Assembly: GCA_947305815.1 (NCBI GenBank)
Contig: CAMZEI010000003.1
Span: 1-36,761 of the forward strand
DNA from: an uncultured Bacteroidales bacterium
GTDB taxonomy: Bacteria; Bacteroidota; Bacteroidia; Bacteroidales; UBA932
DNA: 36,761 nucleotides
Direction: 5' to 3'
Below the pieces are notes generated by a model. It saw only the letters and a list, made by a program, of their open reading frames with translations. It ran no database searches and was not told the DNA's origin. Positions 10,857 through 18,863 of this stretch are shown piece by piece. Positions within the stretch are counted from its first letter, which is position 1. The number at the start of each line of letters is the position of its first letter. A program made the position numbers and the translations under genes.

Positions 10857-11497
10857 TTGCGCTTGCCTCCCTTGCGGTTCTTGTGTCCGTTCCAGTTCTT
10901 GGGAGCGGCCTGTCCTACATTGATGCCTATGCCTGGCTTGGAGAAGTTGGTATCGGATGCCAGCTTGCTGAGGGTGATGCCCTCCGGTATCTTCAGACGG
11001 TAGTCGGAAAGCTTCTCTATGTCAGCAAATATGGTCTCGTCGCTCACGCTGTCCTTGTTCCATATGAGGTACTGCTGCCTCATGTAGATTGCGAGCGAGC
11101 GTATCAAGGCAGTCTTGACTTCGCCGTCAGGCTCGTCGCAGAGCAGGTCAATAATCTTCTCAATATTGCGTCCGTAGTGGGTTGCCTTTATCTTGGAACC
11201 CTTCATGGGGATGGGCACCGGCTTGGTCTCGAAGTCCTCCTTCACGGGGCTGGGATAGGGAGCATCCACATCCAGGGTGAAGCCGGAGATTATGTACAGG
11301 TGGTCCCAGAGCTTGTGCTCCCAATTCTCCTGAGAGCGCACTGAGGGGTTGAGTATCTCCATCACTTTCACCACGGCCCTGGCCTGGCGGGTCCGGGTCT
11401 CCCTGTCCTCAATGGTCTGGAGCTGCTCCACCATCTTGAGCACATTGCGTCCGTATTCAGGCATTGCCAGCCTTTCTCTTTCGGTATTGTAATCCAT
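10853..11497 (-). CDS. DUF4290 domain-containing protein
   Basis: MDYNTERERLAMPEYGRNVLKMVEQ start at 11497 (ORF track extends further upstream); KLWDHLYIISGF; basic C-terminus NWNGHKNRKGGKRK. Confidence 0.8.
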   Translation of the reverse strand: MDYNTERERLAMPEYGRNVLKMVEQLQTIEDRETRTRQARAVVKVMEILNPSVRSQENWEHKLWDHLYIISGFTLDVDAPYPSPVKEDFETKPVPIPMKGSKIKATHYGRNIEKIIDLLCDEPDGEVKTALIRSLAIYMRQQYLIWNKDSVSDETIFADIEKLSDYRLKIPEGITLSKLASDTNFSKPGIGINVGQAAPKNWNGHKNRKGGKRK

Positions 11498-11501
11498 GTC
11501 G

Positions 11502-12491
11502 TCAGTCTTTGTTTTTGATGCAGCGTACGCTTGCGGCAAACCCGGTCTTGTCAGCGGTGCCTGCGTACAGCATGTCATTGCTGTAGCTGATATACCTGTA
11601 AACGCCCTTCCCCTCGTACTCGTCGGAAGTCCAGAAGGCAGCGTATGTGCCAGCTCCACCATGTTTGTATATCGGTCCTTCTACTGTGGCATATCCGGCG
11701 GGGAGCGCCGAGAACCCGGTGGTATCAGTCCTCTCAAACACTGCGGTGTCCCACAGCAGGTCGCCGTTCAGACGGCCGTTTGCCAGCATTTTCGAAGCCA
11801 CTCCGGGGAAGTCAGCGAAGCTGGTTGCAGCTTCACCGCCCAGGTGCTTTGCCAGCGCCGACCAGTCTTCGTCGGAGGGAAGTCTCCATCCGTCAGGACA
11901 GACGGCCTGGGCCTCTCCCCATGTGAAATAGCCTCCGAGGATGGTGCTGAGGAGCTCATAGCCATTGAACGACTCGCCCTTGCCGGCTGTCGGAGGCAGA
12001 TTGACCATGGTCCAGTAACTGTCGCCGAACTCCTGGTAACAGATATTATTGCCGTCCAGCTCGAAACTGCCGTCCGCCAAATCGTTGCGTATGCCTGTGA
12101 GCGACTTCCCGGGCGCGGGATCTACCACCACCATGGTCCCGGAATACGATTTGCCATAGTATCCCTTGGCGAATGCGGTGCAGGTCACGCTCAGAGATGC
12201 CAGGGTGTCGGGAATCACGAATGTATACACGTAGTCCGGCCCCGATGCGGTGTCAATTTTAGACCTGTATGAGAAGTAGTGACCGACCTCAGTGCCGTCA
12301 TCGGCATATACGGTGGAGATCTCTGACAGCTTGATTGACTGAGTGTATCCTGCCGGTACGAAATCGGGCACTCTGAAACTCAGGCTTCCGGACAGAGTGA
12401 GGTATGTGGTGTCATCGTCATCCTTGCAACCGCTAAGTGCGGCAGCAGCAAGGATAATGACGAGGGAGGCGAACTTCAGGTTCTTCTTCAT
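11502..12491 (-). CDS. Lipoprotein with Fibrobacter succinogenes major paralogous (FISUMP) domain
   Basis: MKKNLKFASLVIILAAAALSGC lipobox; YFTWGEAQAVCPDGWRLPSDEDWSALAKHLGG; start moved to ATG at 12491. Confidence 0.75.
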   Translation of the reverse strand: MKKNLKFASLVIILAAAALSGCKDDDDTTYLTLSGSLSFRVPDFVPAGYTQSIKLSEISTVYADDGTEVGHYFSYRSKIDTASGPDYVYTFVIPDTLASLSVTCTAFAKGYYGKSYSGTMVVVDPAPGKSLTGIRNDLADGSFELDGNNICYQEFGDSYWTMVNLPPTAGKGESFNGYELLSTILGGYFTWGEAQAVCPDGWRLPSDEDWSALAKHLGGEAATSFADFPGVASKMLANGRLNGDLLWDTAVFERTDTTGFSALPAGYATVEGPIYKHGGAGTYAAFWTSDEYEGKGVYRYISYSNDMLYAGTADKTGFAASVRCIKNKD

Positions 12492-12564
12492 CTTACGAAA
12501 AATTACAGAAAACAAAGATGCAAATTTTTCGCCAAAAAACCTCGCCTTTCCTTCGGAAAATGGA

Positions 12565-12948
12565 CTAGTTCCGGGAGGCCGGGCGGATTTCTTTGCCGAA
12601 GGGGAAGATGCTGCCGAGGGCCATCTTGAAGTGCTGCAGGCCCCAGGGGATGCCGACGATGGTGATGCAGAACAGCAGGCCGAAGCACAGGTGCATCACG
12701 GCAATCTCCCACCAGCCGAACAGGATCCAGATGAGGTTCATTACGATGGACACGCAGCCGGGCTCTTTGGGGCCGTTCACCAGTTCCCTCCCGAAGGGCC
12801 AGAGGGCGTAGCCTCCGAGCTTGAAGAGCTGCAATCCGAAGGGTATGCCGATGATGGTTATGCACATCAGTAGTCCGACGATGTAATACACGAGGGCGAT
12901 TAGAAGGCCGCCCAGGATGAGCCAGAGAAAGTTGCCTATAGTTTTCAT
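12565..12948 (-). CDS. YccF domain-containing inner membrane protein
   Basis: MKTIGNFLWLILGGLLIALVYYIVGLLMCITIIGIPFGLQLFKLGGYALWPFGRE with the second half repeating ITIVGIPWGLQHFK...FPFGKEI. Confidence 0.9.
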   Translation of the reverse strand: MKTIGNFLWLILGGLLIALVYYIVGLLMCITIIGIPFGLQLFKLGGYALWPFGRELVNGPKEPGCVSIVMNLIWILFGWWEIAVMHLCFGLLFCITIVGIPWGLQHFKMALGSIFPFGKEIRPASRN

Positions 12949-12989
12949 ATTGACAAATGTAATGATTTTTGGGTATTTTTGCGGGAGAA

Positions 12990-13964
12990 ATGCGCAGCAA
13001 AATGTCACTTGTCAGAATGTCCCCGGCGCTTGCACTCGCCGCTCTCCTCGCCGTGTCCTGCAACACGGGCGGCTACCGGACCTTCCAGGGCTATGCCCAG
13101 GGTGGTGTATATACCGTGAAGTACAATGCCAGAGGCGTGAATGTGAGCCCGCAGGAGGTGCGCGACAGCGTCGAAGCGCTGCTCACGGCTATTGACTTCT
13201 CGGTGTCGGGATACAACCGCAATTCGATCCTCAGCCGCCGCAATGCTGGGGAGGAGGTCGAGCCGGACAGATACTACAGTGAGCTGCGGGAGATTTCCGA
13301 GCACTACCGCGAGATTACCGGAGGAGCATTCGACGCCGCGGCCGGACCGCTGTTTGATATCTGGGGCTTCGGATTCACCCGCGACACCTTGCCCGATCAG
13401 GCGGCAGTGGATGCGGCGCTCTCTCTTTGTCACGAGGGCAAAAGGCTCAATTTCAACGCTATAGCTCAGGGCTACACCTGCGATGTGGTGGCTGCGTACC
13501 TGCATTCGCTCGGTGTCAGAGACATGCTCGTAGATATAGGTGAAATCTATTGTGAGGGCCTCAATCCGTCCGGCGAAGGCTGGAAGATAGGGATAGACAA
13601 TCCGGTGGACGGCAACAACAGTCCCGGAGCCGATCTGCGCGGTGTCTGGCAGTCTGATGGCGGAGCGCACGGGGTCGTGACTTCGGGGAACTACCGCAAA
13701 TTCTATGTGCGTGACGGCCGCAAATACTCCCACACTATCGACCCGCGCAACGGTTATCCGGTCTCGCACAGCCTGTTGAGCGCCACGATTGTGGCTCCGA
13801 CGGCGACCGAAGCCGATGCGCTCGCTACCTATTGCATGGTTATTGGACCCGAGGCGGCGCGTGACTTCGTCCTCTCACGGCCTGACATCGAGGCCTGCCT
13901 CATCAGTGCTGACACCCTCTGGACCTCCCCTGGTTTTAAGATTCCGGCTCTTCGGCCGGAATGA
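12990..13964 (+). CDS. apbE: FAD:protein FMN transferase (ApbE family), lipoprotein
   Basis: Lipobox LAALLAVSC, GGVYTVKYNA, FDAAAGPLFDIWGFG, NFNAIAQGYTCDVVAAYLHSLGVRDMLVDIGEIYCEG, KYSHTIDPRNGYP. ATG at 12990 preferred over 12969, which lies upstream of the -7 box. Confidence 0.92.
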   Translation: MRSKMSLVRMSPALALAALLAVSCNTGGYRTFQGYAQGGVYTVKYNARGVNVSPQEVRDSVEALLTAIDFSVSGYNRNSILSRRNAGEEVEPDRYYSELREISEHYREITGGAFDAAAGPLFDIWGFGFTRDTLPDQAAVDAALSLCHEGKRLNFNAIAQGYTCDVVAAYLHSLGVRDMLVDIGEIYCEGLNPSGEGWKIGIDNPVDGNNSPGADLRGVWQSDGGAHGVVTSGNYRKFYVRDGRKYSHTIDPRNGYPVSHSLLSATIVAPTATEADALATYCMVIGPEAARDFVLSRPDIEACLISADTLWTSPGFKIPALRPE

Positions 13965-14084
13965 CTACGCGAAAGCGTTGTGGAGCCAGGATGCTGCCTT
14001 CTGGACCGGGTGTCTTTTTACCCGGGACAGGAGGCACATTCTGGCGCGTAGGAATAAGTCATTCCGGACGAAGAGCCGGGATCT
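13939..14084. repeat. Composite inverted-repeat element (copy 1): outer arms around a nested hairpin core at 13969-14052
   Basis: Left arm AGATTCCGGCTCTTCGGCCGGAATGACT vs reverse complement of right arm AGATCCCGGCTCTTCGTCCGGAATGACT (2 mismatches in 28). Core hairpin CCAGGATGCTGCCT...CCGGGTGTCTTTTTACCCGG...AGGCACATTCTGG. Confidence 0.85.
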
Positions 14085-15168
14085 ACAATGAAGAGATAGC
14101 CTTCAGGCAGACCAGGAGCAGGTCGGCGAGACGGTCGCAGAGGGCCGGGAGGAACGCCGGACACAGGCCGACGCAGCTCAGCGCCAGCATCGCGAGGGCG
14201 CAGATCATAAGGATCTCCGTGAGCGGTAGCGCCACGAGATTTGTCACCAGGAAATACCGTGGAAATATCTTGAATCGCACCCATACCAGAGGCGCAGTGA
14301 ACAGCTGGCATGAGATGGACAGTGAGAGCATTTCCCAGAGTTTGCGCAGTGGGTCAAACCGCAGTCCCGCCGGGTACAGGCTCCGCAGCCGCGGGAATAC
14401 CAGCGCCGTACCCGTCATCGCAAGATAAGACAGCTGGAACCCGGTATCCCTTATCAGCTGCGGATCTGCAATCAGCTGCAGCATAGCGGCCAGGCAGAGG
14501 GTCCCGAGGGGGCTTCGGCGGCGCCCTGGCAGCAGCGAGTGCAGCTCGGCAGCGATGATGTAAATCAGAGCCCTCACCGTCGAAGGCCTCCATCCTGTGA
14601 TGAAAGTATAAGCGCCGCAGAGCGCTACAGCAAGTGCAGCCCGCACCCATCGGGCAAAAGGGTTGTTGCCTGCTGCCGCGAGCACCGTCCTTACAACCAG
14701 GTAGATAATCCCGAGATGCAGTCCCGAAAGGGCCAGGATATGCGCCGCTCCGCTCTGTCGGAAGACGGCCGTCGTCTCCCGCGGCAACAGGCTGCGGTCC
14801 CCGGTGAGCAGGGCCCGCAGCAGTGCGTTCGTCTGACCCGATACCCCCGTCGCGGAGATCCTGTCCTGCAGGGCCCCGAGTGCCCCGTCTGCAGCCTCGG
14901 AGAGCCAGCCCATGCCAAACGCCGGCCATGCTCCCCGCGTGGCGACTGCTCCCGCGTAGCCCATCACTCCGAGGCACAGGAAGGCCGCCGGCAGCAGCAC
15001 GTCCGGGGTGTACTGCCACGAGGGATGCCTTGCCGCAATCCAGACCAGCGGGAGCAGCGCAACTGAGCATACAATTCCAGCCGCAGGTGCTCCTCCGAGC
15101 GCCCAGGCCGCAATGACTCCTGCCGCATAGCTGACGGATATCGCTTCGAATCTTCCGGCTCCTTCCAT
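14083..15168 (-). CDS. ComEC/Rec2-type competence membrane channel protein, short form
   Basis: FRQSGAAHILALSGLHLGIIYLVV, YTFITGWRPSTVRALIYIIAAELHSLL; polytopic; 361 aa with no recognisable C-terminal metallo-beta-lactamase domain. Confidence 0.82.
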   Translation of the reverse strand: MEGAGRFEAISVSYAAGVIAAWALGGAPAAGIVCSVALLPLVWIAARHPSWQYTPDVLLPAAFLCLGVMGYAGAVATRGAWPAFGMGWLSEAADGALGALQDRISATGVSGQTNALLRALLTGDRSLLPRETTAVFRQSGAAHILALSGLHLGIIYLVVRTVLAAAGNNPFARWVRAALAVALCGAYTFITGWRPSTVRALIYIIAAELHSLLPGRRRSPLGTLCLAAMLQLIADPQLIRDTGFQLSYLAMTGTALVFPRLRSLYPAGLRFDPLRKLWEMLSLSISCQLFTAPLVWVRFKIFPRYFLVTNLVALPLTEILMICALAMLALSCVGLCPAFLPALCDRLADLLLVCLKAISSL

Positions 15169-15181
15169 TTATCCCAGTATT

Positions 15182-15212
15182 TTTGGCAAGATACTCTTTT
15201 TTCGTAAATTTG
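15182..15212 (+). promoter_or_regulatory. Bacteroidota-type promoter for ackA
   Basis: TTTG (15182-15185) - N19 - TAAATTTG (15205-15212), matching the -33/-7 Bacteroidota consensus. Confidence 0.75.
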
Positions 15213-15236
15213 CCCTGCTAAAATTTCAGACCAATC

Positions 15237-16445
15237 ATGAAAATTCTCGTAATCAACTGTGGCAGTTCGTCCATCAAGTACCAGCTGCTCGATATGCGCA
15301 GCGACGAAGACTATTCCCTTCTCGCCAAAGGCCTCCTCGAAAAGATAGGTCTCCCCGACAGCCGCCTCGTGCACAAACCCACCGGAGCCGATGTCTATGA
15401 TGTCGTAACCCCCGTGGCAGACCACAAGATAGGTATGAAGCTGGTCATGGACGCCCTCGTGGATCCCAGGCACGGAGTCCTCGGGAGCTTCGACGATGTC
15501 GATGCGGTCGGCCACAGGATAGTGCAGGGTGCAGATTTCTTCGCAGGCAGTGCAATTGTCACTCCTGACGTTATTGAAAAGATACGCATCTGCTGCGACT
15601 TCGCTCCTCTCCACAACCCCGCCCATCTGCTGGGTATCGAGGCAGTCTCCGAGGTGCTTCCCAAGACCCCTCAGGTGGTGACGTTTGATACCGCCTTCCA
15701 CCAGACCATGGAGCCCGCTGCATACATGTACGCCCTGCCCTGGAAGTATTACGAGCAGTACCGCGTGCGCCGCTACGGAGCTCACGGCACTTCGCACCAG
15801 TACGTGTACGGCCGCGGCGTCAAGCTCGCAGGACTCGATCCTGACAAGGCCCGCGTGATTACCTGCCATCTCGGCAACGGCAGCTCGGTCACCGCAATCC
15901 GCGGCGGCAAGTGTGTGGATACCTCCATGGGCTTCACCCCTCTCGAAGGCATGGTCATGGGTACCCGCTGCGGCATCATCGACGCCAATATAGTCCCTTA
16001 TATCATGAAGAAGGAGGGCCTCAGCCCGGATGAGATGACCACCGTGCTCAACAAGAAGAGCGGTTTCATGGGCCTCACCGGCAAGAGCTCCGATATCCGT
16101 GACATCAACTCCATGGCAGCCGCCGGCAATCCTCGCGGCAAGCTCTGCCAGGACATGCTGGTACACCACGTCACCAAGCTCGTGGGCGGCTACATTGCCG
16201 AGCTCGGCGGAGTCGACATGATAATCTTCACCGCAGGAGTGGGCGAGAACAATCCCTGGCTGCGTCAGCGCGTGCTGGAGAACCTCAGCTTCCTCGGCAT
16301 GAAAATCAACAAGGCCGCCAATGATGCCCCTAACGGTGAGGAGACCATAATCTCCGCGCCCGATTCGGCGATCATAGCGGCCATGATACCTACCAACGAG
16401 GAACTCGTGATAGCCCGCGACACTATGGAGCTTACGCGTCCATAG
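15237..16445 (+). CDS. ackA: Acetate kinase
   Basis: MKILVINCGSSSIKYQLLDM; VTFDTAFHQTMEPAAYMYALP; RRYGAHGTSHQYV; CHLGNGSSVTAI; FTAGVGENNPWLRQRV. Confidence 0.98.
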   Translation: MKILVINCGSSSIKYQLLDMRSDEDYSLLAKGLLEKIGLPDSRLVHKPTGADVYDVVTPVADHKIGMKLVMDALVDPRHGVLGSFDDVDAVGHRIVQGADFFAGSAIVTPDVIEKIRICCDFAPLHNPAHLLGIEAVSEVLPKTPQVVTFDTAFHQTMEPAAYMYALPWKYYEQYRVRRYGAHGTSHQYVYGRGVKLAGLDPDKARVITCHLGNGSSVTAIRGGKCVDTSMGFTPLEGMVMGTRCGIIDANIVPYIMKKEGLSPDEMTTVLNKKSGFMGLTGKSSDIRDINSMAAAGNPRGKLCQDMLVHHVTKLVGGYIAELGGVDMIIFTAGVGENNPWLRQRVLENLSFLGMKINKAANDAPNGEETIISAPDSAIIAAMIPTNEELVIARDTMELTRP

Positions 16446-17436
16446 CCTGGCAGGCGGTAATCGCTACCATTTTATATATATCGTCCACGCTGCAGCCGCG
16501 GCTGAGGTCGTTGACCGGCTTGGCGATTCCCTGGAGGATGGGGCCGATAGCATCGGCCTCTCCCAGTCTCTGGACCATCTTGTAGCAGATGTTGCCCACC
16601 TCAAGGTTAGGGAACACGAGCACGTTGGCCTTGCCTGCGATAGGGGAGCCGGGGGCCTTCTTGGAGCCTACCGAAGGGACGAGTGCCGCATCGGCCTGGA
16701 GTTCGCCGTCGATGTCGAGGCTGGGATCCATCTCCTTGGCGAGGCGGGTAGCTTCGAGCACCTTTTCCACGACTTCGTGCTTAGCGGAGCCCTTGGTTGA
16801 GAACGACAGCATTGCCACGCGGGGATTCTCGAATCCCGCGACGCTCTTTGCGGTCCTCGCGGTGCAGACGGCTATCTGTGAGAGCTGAGCTGCATCGGGA
16901 GCGGGAGTCACTGCCACGTCCCCGACTACGAGCACGCCTTCCTCACCGTACTGGGGAGTCTTGGTGATCATCAGCATGGCGCCGCTGACGCAGCTGATGC
17001 CGGGAGAGCACTTGATAATCTGAAGGGCGGGGCGGAGGGTCTCACCTGTAGTGGAGAGAGCGCCGCTTATCTGTCCGTCTGCATCGCCGCTCTTGATGAT
17101 GAGGCAGCCGAAATAGAGGGGATTCTGCACGAGTGCGTGTGCCTGCTCGGGGGTCATGCCCTTGGCTTTGCGGAGCTCATAGAGCAGAGCCTCGTACTGA
17201 GCGGTCTTCTCCGAAGTGGCGGGGTCGATGATGGTGGCTTCGCCTATGTGGCCGAGTCCGAGGGAAGCGGCTTTGGAGAGTATCTCCTCACGGTTGCCGA
17301 TGAGGATGATTTCAGCCAGCCCGTCCGCGATGGCGCGGTCAGCTGCCGTGATGGTGCGGTCCTCCAGCGATTCGGGGAGGACGATGCGCTGCTTGTTAGA
17401 CTTTGCGCGAGCGATGATGCTTTCGATAAGTGCCAT
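16432..17436 (-). CDS. pta: Phosphate acetyltransferase (short form)
   Basis: IVLPESLEDRTITAADRAIADGLAEIILIGN; KSGDADGQISGALSTTGETLRPALQIIK; VLVFPNLEVGNICYKMVQRLGEADAIGPILQG. Confidence 0.96.
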   Translation of the reverse strand: MALIESIIARAKSNKQRIVLPESLEDRTITAADRAIADGLAEIILIGNREEILSKAASLGLGHIGEATIIDPATSEKTAQYEALLYELRKAKGMTPEQAHALVQNPLYFGCLIIKSGDADGQISGALSTTGETLRPALQIIKCSPGISCVSGAMLMITKTPQYGEEGVLVVGDVAVTPAPDAAQLSQIAVCTARTAKSVAGFENPRVAMLSFSTKGSAKHEVVEKVLEATRLAKEMDPSLDIDGELQADAALVPSVGSKKAPGSPIAGKANVLVFPNLEVGNICYKMVQRLGEADAIGPILQGIAKPVNDLSRGCSVDDIYKMVAITACQAMDA

Positions 17437-17465
17437 AATATGTGAATTAATATGTTGTCTTTGGA

Positions 17466-18863
17466 TTATTCTGCTGCGCTGCCGAGGATTTCTGCGCTGC
17501 CTCCGTCATGCAGCTTGCTGAACTTGCGGAACAGCCACACTATGCATATGGCTGATACCAATACCGATATTGAGTCCGATATGGGGAAACTCCACCATAC
17601 ACCGTCCTCCGCCATGAGCGAGGGGAGAGTGTAAATCAGCGGGAGCAGGAATATGAGCTGTCGTGACAGGGAGAGGAAGACGGATATCTTCACCATCCCC
17701 AGGCACTGGAAGAAATTGGCCGTAGTCATGCCGAATCCTACCAGGGCGAAGCCGCAGTTCATTATGCGTATGCCACGGGTGGCAAGTGTGAGCAGCTGCG
17801 GATCATTTGTAAAAAGCCCGACTGCAAGCTCCGGCAGGAACTCCGAAATCAGGAAGCACAGCAGGGTGACCAGCGTGTTCCATTTGGCTGTAAGAATGAA
17901 TACTTCCTTGACCCTGCCGTACTGACGTGCCCCGAAATTGTAGCCTGCAATTGGCTGCAGGCCCTGGTTGAACCCGAAGCATATCATGATGAACAGCATG
18001 GTGAAGCGGTTGATTATGCCGTAAGCACCGATTGAGAGGTCGCCGCCGAATTTGCGAAGCTGCTGATTGATGAACATCGCCACGAGGCTGGCCGCGCAGT
18101 TCATGAGGAAGGGCCCCAACCCTATGGCGAGGGACTTGCGTGCGATGGTCCAGTCAAGCTGGAACGGGGGCCTCGGGAAGTGCAGGAAGCGCTTCTTGTC
18201 CGCAAGGAACCAGAAGGTGTACACCAGAGCTCCCATCTGGCAGAGTATGGTGGCTATCGCAGCGCCCTTGATGCCCATGTCCAGCACGAAGATGAACAGC
18301 GGGTCCAGAATCGCGTTGGCAATGACCGTGAAGAGGGTGAGCGCCATCGCAGTCTTGGGATGGCCCGAGCAGCGAATTATGCCGTTGAAGCCGTGATACA
18401 GATGGGTAAATGCGTTGCCCAGCAGGATTATCCTCATGTAGTCCCGCGCGTACGGGATTGTCGCATCGCTGGCTCCGAAGAAATACAGTATGGGATCCAG
18501 GAATGCCAGGGCGAGCACCGTAAACAGGATGCCGATTATGACATTGAGGGTCAGGGTACACGAAAGCACCTTGCCGGCGCTCCGGTATTCCCTCTGCCCA
18601 AGCAGTATGGAGATGAGTGTCATCGCTCCTGCCCCGACGAGGGTGCCCAGGGCGATGGAGCTGTTCATCAGCGGGAATGTGACTGCAAGTCCGGAGATAG
18701 CATACGAGCCCACGTCCCTGATATGGCCGATATAGATGCTGTCGACCATGTTGTACAGCGAAGCAGCGGTCTGGGCTATTATGCCCGGGACCGCATACAT
18801 GCGCAGGAGCTTACCTATCTTGAGAGTGCCGAGCTCGGTAGGGGCTGCAGAGGCGTTGTCCAT
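17466..18863 (-). CDS. MATE family efflux transporter
   Basis: ~12 TM protein; MYAVPGIIAQTAASLYNMVDSIYIGH; GFNQGLQPIAGYNFGARQYGRVKE. Confidence 0.92.
   Translation of the reverse strand: MDNASAAPTELGTLKIGKLLRMYAVPGIIAQTAASLYNMVDSIYIGHIRDVGSYAISGLAVTFPLMNSSIALGTLVGAGAMTLISILLGQREYRSAGKVLSCTLTLNVIIGILFTVLALAFLDPILYFFGASDATIPYARDYMRIILLGNAFTHLYHGFNGIIRCSGHPKTAMALTLFTVIANAILDPLFIFVLDMGIKGAAIATILCQMGALVYTFWFLADKKRFLHFPRPPFQLDWTIARKSLAIGLGPFLMNCAASLVAMFINQQLRKFGGDLSIGAYGIINRFTMLFIMICFGFNQGLQPIAGYNFGARQYGRVKEVFILTAKWNTLVTLLCFLISEFLPELAVGLFTNDPQLLTLATRGIRIMNCGFALVGFGMTTANFFQCLGMVKISVFLSLSRQLIFLLPLIYTLPSLMAEDGVWWSFPISDSISVLVSAICIVWLFRKFSKLHDGGSAEILGSAAE

Noticed and set aside
12565-12948. Internal protein duplication in YccF (CITIIGIPFGLQLFK / CITIVGIPWGLQHFK)
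   Set aside because: This is the normal tandem architecture of the YccF family, not a new event.
13961-14428. ORF 13961..14428 with translation through the repeat (GARMLPSGPGVFLPGTGGTFWR), similar to GARVVPSGPGVFLPGTGGTTLAR at 29320..29793
   Set aside because: The shared peptide is explained by the nucleotide hairpin repeat; there is no sign of coding selection (1-bp indel between copies, antisense to real genes).
14964-16169. 401-aa minus-strand ORF spanning the comEC/ackA gap
   Set aside because: Antisense to ackA, runs through the ackA promoter and has no family features.
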